A DNA stretch of 64,000 nucleotides. Source: Sanderia malayensis (Eukaryota > Cnidaria > Scyphozoa > Semaeostomeae > Pelagiidae). Positions 1 to 10,422 of this stretch are shown here, piece after piece (position 1 is the first letter of the stretch; each line of letters begins with the position of its first letter). Where the stretch lies: positions 1,488,001 through 1,552,000 of the forward strand of contig RQOL01000772.1 of the NCBI GenBank assembly GCA_013076295.1, read 5' to 3'. The position numbers and the translations under genes were made by a program. The notes below the pieces were generated by a model. That model was given only the letters and a program-made list of their open reading frames with translations, ran no database searches and had not been told where the DNA came from.

Positions 1-623
1 GTATGAGACACAGCAGGTGACAAAAACCAAATTCAAATGAATACTAGATAAGCTGGTACCTCTTGTTTATAATCGCTTGATCAGTTGACTATAGCTAATC
101 GAGTAGGATGTTATAAACAGCAAAATAAAATAAACTATGGTAAGTACTTATTATTTTAACATCACAAGGATTTTATTATCTTCGGTTGGAGAAAACTATG
201 TGGCTTGATATATTGAGCTGTAACTGGCAGTTTCTAAAAACTTGGTCCTCAAAATCAGGAAATATCGGATTGCGTTCAAATTTACAATATTATCAAATAT
301 GTTTGTTCACAAGTTGTCGAGAATATGCGTAAATACATACACAATAACAGAATTAGAAGACCGGTATTAAATGTTGTATATTTTATTAAAGCTTTATTGA
401 TTGAATGCAAAGCTTGCTTTTACATAGTTTTGCGTTACCTATAAACCAAATATATTTTAGTAAGATGGGAGACTTACGGTAAATGCATGGAATTTTTGCA
501 TGGAAAACTTAATAATAGAAATCACATATTAAGAAGGGAGCATGTAAGCCAAAAACGACAAACCGCTTGAATAGCGAGATGAACTGATTCAAAATTTTCA
601 CATCTACATCTATTATATTCTAG

Positions 624-3600
624 AATTATGTATTAATAGCAGCAATTGCGTGTCTGGTAACAGCAACAACACAAGCTGTCGTTAATGAAGAAGAGGATGC
701 TCCAAAAGCTTCGAGGCTAACAAAAAAAGTCGATGATAAAATAGTGAAAGCAGATGAATACGAGCATGCAGCAGTGGCCACAGATCACGAGACATGTTCC
801 AAAGTAGGGAAAGACGTACTAAAAAAAGGTGGATCAGCAGTTGATGGTGCAATAGCCTCCTTATTCTGTCTGGGCACTGTGCAGTTCCAATCGACAGGGA
901 TTGGCGGAGGAGGCTTCTTGTTGTATTACGAAAAAGCCACTGGAAAAATGCATGGCTTTGATTTCAGGGAAACATTACCAGCGGAAGATAACGAAAAACT
1001 GTATAACGAAGATAGGGACAGGACCAGCTTTGGTAAGTCGGGTTTCTGATGCCATTGGCTAACCGTAGGTTAATTATACGACCACTTGAAAACAGGGTGG
1101 TCCAATGCAGGCCAATTAGCAATTACAAAGAGATGCTTAGTTTCTATAGCTTCTATACGTTTAACATGCTAAATAGGGCATTATGAAACATTGTATGTAC
1201 AGTCAAGTCTGCATAGTTCGAGCTCGTGTAATTCGAACTCTATCTAATTCGAACGAAATTCTCTGTCCCTTCGAGGATCACTAATAGACCAACTCTTATT
1301 AAACAAACCTCTATAATTCGAACTTTTTGTAATTCGAAAATGTTCACGCTCCACCAGGGTGTTCGAATTAGATAGAGTTGACCGTATGTACAATAGGGGA
1401 CAAAAGTCCCTGGGACACGTGAAAATTGCATCCCATAATGCTGTGCTTCTGCACACTTTGTTCTCTGTGAGCAGAATGCGGCCCCCCACTCCCCCCAAAA
1501 CAATGTTGTCTTGTGCACCAGTCCTTTCTCGTCGTCGGGCCAAAAGAATTTCGGCGATATTGAAAAACACCGCCTCTACAGACAACATTGTTATGGGGGG
1601 GGATTAAATTTGCGTGTAAAACTTGCTAAAATCCTGGGTGTCCCAGGACTTTTGTCTACGGTGGCCCACAAGTGTCACAACACACCACAATTTCACACAG
1701 CACACTACAATTTCACACAACACACTGCAGAAAACCTACAACACACTACAATTTCATACAACACAACACAGAAAACTCACAACACACTACAATTTCACAC
1801 AAGACAACACAGAAAACTCACAACACCACACAATTTCATACAACACAACACAGAAAACCCCACAACACAACGGAAGTAGACACAGAAACCCCACAACACA
1901 ACGGAAGTTGCATAATATGACATGACTTAGACTTAGGCCATAATCAATGCTTAGGCCCTAAATAGAAAAATGGACGATGATGAAGATGCGGTACGCCAGG
2001 CAATAAGCAATTATTTTTTCGCCGGATTTGCCTATGAAACTATATTTTGTTTTCGAAATAGATGGACCAGGCTGTGTCTCAGTGTATCATCACATGTGGC
2101 ATACTCTTCGAAGCATGCAAACAGTCATTTGGTCCCTTAGGGGTGTAAGCTCTTTCATAGGCGAATCCGGCGAAAAAATAATTGCTTATTGCCTGGCGTA
2201 CCGCATCTTCATCATCGTCAATTTTTCTATTTAGGGCCTAAGCATTGATTATGGCCTAAGTCTAAGATGTCATGTTATACTACTTCCGCTGTGTTGTGGG
2301 GTTTCTGTGTCTACTTCCGTTGTGTTGTGGTGGGGCTTTCTGTGTTGTGTTGTGTGAAATTGTGTGGTGTTGTGAGTTTTCTGTGTTGTCTTGTGTGAAA
2401 TTGTAGTGTGTTGTAGGTTTTCTGTGTTGTGTTGTATGAAATTGTAGTGTGTTGTAGGTTTTCTGTAGTGTGTTGTGTGAAATTGTGGTGTGTTGTGACA
2501 CTTGTGGGCCACCGTATTTGTCCCCTATTGTAGCTAATACAATAATACAACGGAGTTCAGATGTTAGCTAATGAGCTCCTTGAATAGCGCAAGTCAACCA
2601 GTACTCTGCTATGTCAGGAACTATAGTTAAATCAATAGTAGATTAAACATTGGTTGAAGGGAGACTTATTGCGAGGGAAACGAACTTATAGCTCGACGTT
2701 ATATCGGGACACGTGTTGGTTTTTTAGTGTTTGTTATTTCGCTTGATTTATTCGATTCCAGGTGGTATGGCTGTGGGAGTGCCTTCGGAAGTGAAAGGTT
2801 TACGAACAGTCTGGGAAAAGTTTGGAAAACTTGACTGGAAAGAGTTGGTTCAACCGTCCATAGATTTGGCGAAGGAGGGATTCAAGCCAAGCAGACATCT
2901 TGCATTCCATGCAAAGAAAAAGAAAAAAGCTGTGAAAGATGAAGTCCTCAGGTGCAACTTCACTGATTGCATAATTCAAAAACACCAGAAAAGAATAAAA
3001 AAATTCATCATCTTCATACACTTGAGCTTTTTCATAGTATAATTACCAGCCACGTCCCAACTTTAACGAATTGTTCAGGTCATTTGGTCCCCAAGGCCCT
3101 TTGGCCCTCCAAGACCCCTTATTGATGAATTATACTATGCAGTAGAAGTTCCATTCACGGACACTGTTAGGATTTTTGTCCCCGAATTTCCCCAAAATAA
3201 TCATCTGCTTGCAAAAGCAACCTCTATAGAACAGGCAAAGAGTGCCATAGGTTCCGTTATCTGAAAGTTCCATTGTTCATCTTGATACAGTCAACTCTGT
3301 CTAATTCGAACACTCTGGGGAAGCGTGAAAATGTTCGAATTACAAAAAGTTCGCATTATAGAGATTTGTTTTATAAGAACTAGTTCATTAGTGATCCTTG
3401 AAGGGACGGAGAGGTTTGTTCGAATTAGATAGAGTTCGAATTACACGAGTTCGAACTATGCAGACTTGACTGTATTCCGAATTAACTTTTAAAGGAATCT
3501 GATAACCCACAAGAATGGCTCAGCGATCACTGAGAACTCGACAATTAAAAGACCGAATTACGCAAAAACTCTGGAGACGATTCGAGACAACCCTAACGAT

Positions 3601-5874
3601 TTCTACACAGGAGATCTGGCGAAAATGATAATCCAGGACATACAAGAGAAAGGTGGCTCAATGACGTTGGATGACCTTGCTAACTATCAAGTAAAACAAA
3701 GAGAAGCAATCAAGATGGAACTGGACAGCCTGATATTGCACACGCTTCCATTACCCAGTGGTGGACCTATTTTGAAACACATTTTATCAATGTGCAAAGG
3801 TATACACTTTTCACCTACACATAAACAACTACAGTTGAAAGCATTCATTAACAGGCTATTTCTTACAGGGGCTCCTGTTGCGTGTTACTCTTATCGTTAT
3901 AAACTCACACTCCCAACCATGGCATAAAGCACTATTATAATGGTTGAAAAAGGCATCTGCTACGTCATTTATCATTCTATTGACTATCTTATAAACAGCG
4001 ATTAGGGTTGGTTAATAATGGCTTACAAGAAACTCTCACAGAGACGGGTCACAGAGCTATACTTCTAGTTCTTCTCTTCTCTATATCAAGAAGCTATTGC
4101 AAAATAACCCAAAGTCATATCAACTATCTTCTTCCAGAAATGAATTTGGGTAAAGATGATCTGAAAACAACAGAAAAAGCTATTGAAACATACCATCGCA
4201 TAGTCGAAGCTTTCAAAATCAGCCATGTTTATCGTTCATATATTGGAGATCCGGATTTTGTGAGAAACAAAGTTCAGTTTACAAAGGTGAGACCTTGAAT
4301 AGATAAATAGAATTCAAAACTATATTTGTATGATCAAACTTTGGCAAGACCTATTCAAAAACTACAGTCAACTCTGTCTAATTCGAACACCCTGGGGAAG
4401 CGTCAAAATTTTCGAATTACAAAAAGTTCGAATTATAGAGGTTTGTTTTATAAGAGGTGGTTCATTAGTGATCCTTGAAGAGACGGAGAGGTTTGTTCGA
4501 ATTAGATAGAGTTCGAATTACACGAGTTAAAACTATGCAGATTTGACTGAAGCATAAGCTGAACACGAAGCCTGGTAGTTTCAAGAGTATAATCAAACAC
4601 GTTCAGTTAGGACGATAATCAATAAATGAGTAAGTAAAATCCAAAATTGGGTTACAATCAAACATGTGATACGGATTAATAGATTAGCATAAATTATAAA
4701 TTAGCATAACCTGTGGTTAACAAGACCTTTCCGGAAGACTACAGGGTTTTCAAACACACTTTATCTTTTGAAGATAAAGTGTGTTCAGAGAACTTTTTCT
4801 AAAGAGTAGAGGAGTTCCCGAGATCGGAGATGGGTCTTACAAGACTTTTGATAAAAAGCTTCAATTATCTCACGAATTTGACTTTCTTCAACAGATGAGA
4901 GAAAAAGTGCTTGACGAAAATGTAGCCAAAGCAGAAGGCAAAAAAATCAATGAAAATCAGACTCAGCCATTGTCATTCTACACTGACATGACCAAGGCTG
5001 TTGAAGAGGATGGTACAACTCATGTGTCATTGCTTGCAGAAAATGGTGATGCAGTAGCTACCACCAGCACCATAAATTCCAAGTTTGTTTGCTCGAATAA
5101 ATTCTTTCTAAAAGAGAGGCACTGCTTGTAGTATAACACATTTGGTCTTTTTAAGGAGTATGAACTGTTAATCCAAAGCCACAGGAGTTAATTTTTTTTA
5201 AAAATTTTAATCTTCTGAGATACAACCAGCTTATACACTGCCCTGTTTCCATAGATTTGGTGCCCTGTTTTCTTCAAAAACAACTGGAATTGTGTACAAC
5301 AACGAAATCAAAGACACATTCTCGACTTCGAGTCCCAATCATAATTACGTGGAATTGTCACAAGGAAATGCTCCAGTTCCTGGTGCCCGTCCACTGTCTT
5401 CAGCAGCACCCAATATTATATTAGACAAAAAAGGTAACGTTGTCATGGTCTCTGGAGCTTCTGGTGGCTCCAGGATAACTCTGAGTGTTGCATGGGTAAG
5501 TGTATTTCATTCTGTTTTGAATAATGACATTTATTAATGTGATGTGATTTGAAATCAATCAATGCTAAGCCTTGTTTTGGATACTTTCCATGCAGGTAAC
5601 AATGTTGAAATTATGGTTTGGGATGGATCTTGGGAATGCTGTTGTGACAAGTAGACCGTACCATACACTATTTCCACAGTATATAAGAAATGAAAAGTGG
5701 CAATTTGCAATGAAAGATGAAATAGTGGAGGGATTGAAGAAGAAAAAACATGTCGTGAAGTCAAGTCGACTAACATCTGAAGTCCAAGCAATATTTGTAG
5801 ACTCTAATTCTGATAGTAAAAAGATATATGCAATGTCTGATCCCAGAAAAAATGGTAAAACAGCTGGATATTAG
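624..5874 (+). CDS. GGT: gamma-glutamyltransferase, copy A (5' end incomplete)
   Basis: Membrane-anchored glutathione hydrolase/transpeptidase that cleaves the gamma-glutamyl bond of extracellular glutathione. Exons that join in phase: 624-1032, 2762-2951, 3495-3799, 4138-4286, 4895-5082, 5255-5495, 5596-5874, about 586 codons (human GGT1 is 569 aa). A hydrophobic stretch at the start of the first exon looks like the family's N-terminal anchor. Family landmarks: GGSAVDGAIAS, STGIGGGGF, FRETLP (substrate arginine), GTTHVS with the autocatalytic nucleophile Thr at 5015-5017, ATTSTIN, RPLSSAAP, GASGGSRIT and the tail SDPRKNGKTAGY. A stop codon lies in frame directly before 624 and the preceding bases look like an acceptor, so a short first exon with the start codon is still missing. 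Intron 1 carries a 185-bp dispersed element and a nested fold-back element; introns 2 and 4 carry further 185-bp copies. All catalytic landmarks are intact, so probably functional. Confidence 0.88.
1199..1386 (-). mobile_element. 185-bp AATTCGAA-rich dispersed element, copy 1
   Basis: Starts with CAGTCAAGTCTGCATAG and ends with ...AGAGTTGACCGTA. Inverted ends of the type CAGTCAAS-TCTG and repeated AATTCGAAC motifs inside. No coding capacity. Lies in intron 1 of GGT copy A. Strand is set relative to copy 2, taken as the reference orientation. Confidence 0.85.
1389..2532. mobile_element. fold-back element with long inverted arms and internal tandem repeats
   Basis: The left arm starts TACAATAGGGGACAAA and the right arm ends with its exact reverse complement, TTTGTCCCCTATTGTA. 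Inside each arm lies a block of tandem units of the type ACAACACACTACAATTTCAC / ACAACACAGAAAACT (1678-1912 and, inverted, 2281-2503), then an inner inverted segment (about 1925-2040 and 2153-2270, sharing GGTACGCCAGGCAATAAGC). The spacer of about 110 bp (2041-2152) is not part of the inverted repeat. No credible protein is coded; the His/Thr/Asn-rich open frames come from the tandem units. It sits in intron 1 of GGT copy A. Confidence 0.85.
1400..1655. mobile_element. 256-bp MITE nested in the left arm of the fold-back element
   Basis: Inverted ends GACAAAAGTCC(C)TGGGACAC at the left and GTGTCCCAGGACTTTTGTC at the right. The right fold-back arm reads GGGGACAAATACGGTGG without interruption, which shows the empty site. 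This element therefore inserted into the left arm after the fold-back formed. Confidence 0.82.
3288..3472 (+). mobile_element. 185-bp AATTCGAA-rich dispersed element, copy 2
   Basis: Best-preserved copy: CAGTCAACTCTGTCTAATTC at the left, GCAGACTTGACTG at the right, flanked by TA on both sides. Lies in intron 2 of GGT copy A, just before exon 3495-3799. Confidence 0.88.
4365..4549 (+). mobile_element. 185-bp AATTCGAA-rich dispersed element, copy 3
   Basis: Same orientation as copy 2 and of the same length, in intron 4 of GGT copy A between exons 4138-4286 and 4895-5082. Differs by scattered point changes. Confidence 0.88.
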
Positions 5875-6554
5875 AATTACGACATGCAATTCTAATTTTT
5901 GCGTGTGTAAAAAATTCCAGAAGGTATTTGGAGCATTGCAACAATTCAAAGTTCGTCCTCAATATAACAAAAAAAAACGGCCCCGCCCCCAAATCACGGT
6001 TCGGGTAAATTGAACTTTAGATTGACGTATGGTCCAGAAGCTTATAAATATCTTAGCTGGTAAATTTTTATACAATAAATATCATTCTCTTACCTTAGCT
6101 GATTTTCAAAATAGGTGTAAATTTCCTGTGTAGAACACTTTTTATGCATTAGAACTTTTAAGCAATTAGGCCCATTGAATTTTTCAGCTGTGCTGTTGTA
6201 ATGTTATTATGATGTCATGCGCGTGCGCTTATGACGAGACTTATATGTGCGAGTAAAATATGGAACCGGTAAACCACAGAAATGGAACAGCTAAAAGAAA
6301 GGGGGAATATCGAACCCGCAATTGATACTACCACTTGGGCAACAATAAACATTAGAGACAATTAAAAATATATATATGAATTTTCATATTTGAGATAATG
6401 CGATAGCTTAGATTTGTAAAACTTTGTGTACATTCACTCTTATCAATATATTGTCAAAATACTAAAAAATAATTTCTAATCAAGGTAATAATAGAAAGTT
6501 ACAATTAAAATGCATGCAGGAAGAAAGAAACAAAAGCATCACTCTCAGATGTGT
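5875..6554. other. intergenic, convergent ends of GGT copies A and B
   Basis: 680 bp between two stop codons on opposite strands. AT-rich; holds both 3' UTRs (an AATAAA-type signal is visible near 6074). No gene recognised. Confidence 0.6.
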
Positions 6555-9500
6555 CTAATATCCAGCAGACTTCCCGTGCTTACGAGGATCAGACTTGGCA
6601 AAGACTGTCCCATCTTTGGCTTTGTAGATCGCTTGTACAACAGCATAGAAACTGCTACTCCTAATATCGTGACCCTTCTTCTTTAGGCCACTAACGACGC
6701 TTGGACTAAGAGGGTAGTCCTTCTCATTCCTGATGTACGGTGGGAAGAGTGCATGCTGTGTGCGCGCATCGGTAACAGCAGCTCCGAGCTCCATGTCAAA
6801 CCACAGTTTCTTCATTATCACCTGTGCCAAAACACAAGTGAAATAATCATAAAAATACGATGGAAACAAACCACTCCTCTCGTATTCAATCAAATCAGAG
6901 AGATATAGCCCCCCGATGACCAAAACAAATCACACGGCTATCACTTGACCGTCTGACTTCTGCAGGGGAGGGATGGAGCCTTTGAGGAAAAACATGACTG
7001 ATTAGACGGAGCAGGACCTTTGACCTGTTCCGTCTAATCAGTCATGCACATAATAGCACCATTTATGAATACCGCAAAGAAGAAACGAACAGGTTATCAG
7101 CCCGAGAGATACCTCTAAACATTTTAACATTGTTCTAATACTAGTCCACTCTTTCACCTGACAAGCAATCAACAATCAAGGTTCTTCTCGTTCATTTTTG
7201 CCGCAAGGGGGTAAAAGATGTTCCACTGTTGCGTGCAAATTATTGCCATGTCAACAATATAAAGGCGTACTCACCCAAGCAACGGATAGTGTAATTCGAG
7301 TGCCCCCAGATCCCCCGACCACCATTCTTACGTCACCATTCTCGTCGACAATAATAGAGGGGCATGTTGATGACAATGGCCTCTTTCCGGCGCCGGGTGC
7401 ATTTGCCTTGGGCCATGGGTAGCCAGTAAACGAATCATTGCGAAAAAAGTCAGCCAGCTCATTGTTGAATAAAATACCGGATGTCATGGAACGAAATTTA
7501 GCACCAAACCTAAAGATAAACAAAAATTAATAAGGCTTTGGGGTTATGTTGCTTTCGTTTGGTAAACTGTGCCCCTTCATAAAAATGTTTAGAACTGTGC
7601 TCATGCCCAGAAACTATTAGTACAGGGGATCATACAGATAACAAAAGGCAACAAAAGAATTAAAAGTAACTTATGCGCGGTCAGCAGAGGAAACTTTAAC
7701 AACGGAATTTCTTAAAGGCCCCTTTAAATTTTAACGCTCCTCCGTCGCGCGCAACAAGAATAAGAATACTCACGCATAATTAATCGTATCGGTGGCGCTG
7801 GCAGCATCACCGTTCTCGGCAAGCACTGACACATGGGTAGTCCCATGATCCTCTGTTCTAGAGAAATAGTCACCATAGAACGAGTAGTTCTTATGAGTCT
7901 TGGAATCGTCAATCTTTTGGCGATCTGTCGTGGCTTGAAGTTTGCTTATCACCTTCTGGTATATCTGTTTAGAGAGCAAACAACATGTAAACAAGCAAAC
8001 ACAAACATATAGAAACAAATAAATGCGTAAATGAATAAATAAACAAATATATAAATGAAGAAGGAACACATAAATGTATATCAGGAAAAGCAAAGTAAAT
8101 AAAGGAAATATAAAGAACTATGTTTAAATATGAATTAAAATATGAAAGATAGCTGATAAGAATAGATAGCTGGAACTTACTTGATCAAATTTAGTTTTGT
8201 TTTGTTGGAAATCTGGATCTCCAAGGTAAGGTCTGTAGGCGTAGCTGAACTTCAACGTTTCGACTATTCGATGGTAGGTGAGGATAGTCTTAGATAAAGA
8301 AGATGTGTCACTCTTGTCATAGTTATAACCTAAAAGACAAAAAATACAGCAAAAGTAATGGCCGAAATGGCTTGCATTTCAAGGACATGCAAATATAGGC
8401 AATGCGAATCTCAGCCCACACAGTATTTAGCAGCAATTAGATTTACATGTGATCGCAGGCTTACTGTCGAGAGCCGGCTCGAGCCCTGGGGCTATAAACA
8501 AAAAAGCGGCTGTTTTAAAATTGCTTTGCGTTAGCAAAACTTTTCGCGGGCCTTTCTTGAGACCCGGGCCCCGGGAATTCACCCCGGCTACCCCCTCTCT
8601 CGACGGTACTGTGTGATCGAAATAATTACCAATTCTGGAATCAAACCTTCATTCATATTCAAAATGTGTGTCAAAACAGGGCCTCCGTTTGGTGCTGGCA
8701 AAGTAAACAAGGTATCTTTGCCAAGTTTAACCTCGAGTGGTGTTCTTTGTATGACGCTGTAGTTTTTCATATCATCAAGTGAAAGTAACCCGTTGTTGTT
8801 GCTCTGGACATCTTTAACGAATTGCTTGGCAATATCTCCTGTGTACATGCTTTCGGGCGTTTCACTCAGTACTTTCAACGTTGCGGCGAGTTTCGGCCTT
8901 TTCAGTGTCGTGCCTACCTCGCGTAGTTTATTGGTTCCCGGGTAGACCAACAACTCTCTGAAAACAAACAGAAATGCAATCAGTTAAAAGGTAGACTCAC
9001 TGCATTGCGTCCCTGTGCTTCACTCGTTTCGCTCGCTCGCAACTCGCTCAAACGAACGAGCGAAACGAGCGAGGCACAGGAGCGCAATGTAATGAGTCTA
9101 GTTAAAATGTGCATATAGTTAATGTATTCCTTCGCAAAAGCTATCAATAATTTCGCCTTCGTAAAAGATGTATAGTAAATCCTCGGATAAACCCAAAGGG
9201 CTCATCTGTAACAATAAAATTTTAGCTAGACTTTTATTCAATATGAAGTTGTACAAAAGCTACACTGTGCAGTGAATCAATGAAGTAATTGGTTGAAATC
9301 GGTCTAAATTTGCAATATATTGTAAAACTGTAAAACGTAATGTAAAACTATTTATATTTGCACTGTAAAACTTAATAGTCCTAATACATGACCTGAAAAT
9401 CCTTGCAAATAATTATCAAAATAAAGGATTTATTCGATAATTCAAGGTATGTGTTAAGCATACGTACTTAAGACCACGATCAGCAAATATGTACTTTTGG

Positions 9501-10422
9501 TTCTTTTTCATATTCAAAGCCAGATGCTTTGTGATGGGAAAGCCCTTCGTGCAAAGGTCAATTGACGGCTGAAACAATTCCTTCCACGTGAGATTGCCAT
9601 ATTTATTAAATGCAGCTCGCAGTCCTCTTATTTCACCAGGCACACCAACGGCTTTACCGCCTGTAAGAAAAGGGCAATTACTTGTGAATTCCAGCGCTTC
9701 GTGATAATTGCACGGGAGGTATGTCCATTTGTTTTGAAAGAAAATCTCGACAGAAGGGTTCAACGACAATTAAATGACTCCAGCAAATATATCATATGGA
9801 AAAGTGACTTCTCAACTTCGACCACAAGCTCTTTGTAGCTTTGCTGACAAAGGCAACAACTGATTACATTGTGGCCCTTCAAGGTGGAAACTTCCCGCCG
9901 ATTCGGAGTTCAGAACGGGGCAACTCCAACAGAGCTCCGTAGCAAATGAAGCAAAGAAAAAAACAATAAAGTCTTACCAACTTTAGCTGAAGTCGCATCA
10001 CCATTATATATTTCTGCAGTCAAATTAGCCGGACCAGTTTCTCTGTAATCAAAGGTTTCGGCTCTTTTGGATGCCCTATTGTAGACAACCATAAAACCTC
10101 CACCGCCAATTCCGGTCGACTGAAAATTCACCGTCCCGACGCAAATTAGCGTGGCGATAACACCATCGACGGCTGAACCACCTTTCTTTAGAATATCTCT
10201 TCCCACCTGCGAGCAAATTTCCGCGTCCGCTGCAACGGCGGCTTTGGTGTACCGCTCAGCCGCGACGGGATTTGGTGTTGGCTGCGCAGTGGTCGGTTTG
10301 GCCATTGCGGAGCCCTTGCTGTCACTTGGCCTGGTACCATAATAAACGCTGACACCAACAACAACGGCTACAATTATGATGGTCAAAATGAAAGCTCCAT
10401 AGAGCTTCGCGTCTTTTCGCAT
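6555..10422 (-). CDS. GGT: gamma-glutamyltransferase, copy B
   Basis: Second GGT, convergent with copy A. Exons on the minus strand, read from high to low: 10422-9978, 9660-9468, 8957-8647, 8329-8181, 7964-7774, 7509-7275, 6821-6555, giving 596 codons plus stop with consistent phase. The start MRKDAKLYG is followed at once by a strong membrane segment (roughly residues 9-29), as expected for a type II anchored ectoenzyme; the spacer after it is rich in Pro/Thr/Ala. Landmarks: GGSAVDGVIA, GIGGGGFMVV, YRETGPAN, GTTHVSVLAENGD with the nucleophile Thr codon at 7841-7839, ATDTIN, KRPLSSTCP, GGSGGTRIT and tail SDPRKHGKSAGY. Intron phases match copies A and C. The palindromic element at 8992-9100 sits in intron 2. 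No breaks seen; likely active. Confidence 0.93.
6993..7046. repeat. 18-bp perfect inverted repeat (hairpin)
   Basis: CATGACTGATTAGACGGA at 6993-7010 is repeated in reverse complement at 7029-7046, around an 18-bp spacer that itself contains the inverted pair CAGG/CCTG. In the last intron of GGT copy B. Probably a remnant of a small transposon. Confidence 0.75.
8992..9100. mobile_element. palindromic CGAGCGAAACGAGCG element, copy 1
   Basis: About 109 bp that fold back almost end to end: TAGACTCACTGCATTGCGTC at the left, GCGCAATGTAATGAGTCTA at the right, with the CG-rich centre TCGTTTCGCTCGCTCG / CGAGCGAAACGAGCGA. In intron 2 of GGT copy B. Confidence 0.82.

Noticed and set aside
1511..2550. 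His/Thr/Asn-rich open frames on both strands
   Set aside because: Produced by the ACAACACA tandem units in the fold-back element; mirror images appear on the opposite strand.
4781..4894. Extra coding sequence before GGT-A exon 5
   Set aside because: The frame is open, but copies B and C have no matching residues there, and the acceptor TTCTTCAACAG at 4884-4894 gives the family-consistent join.
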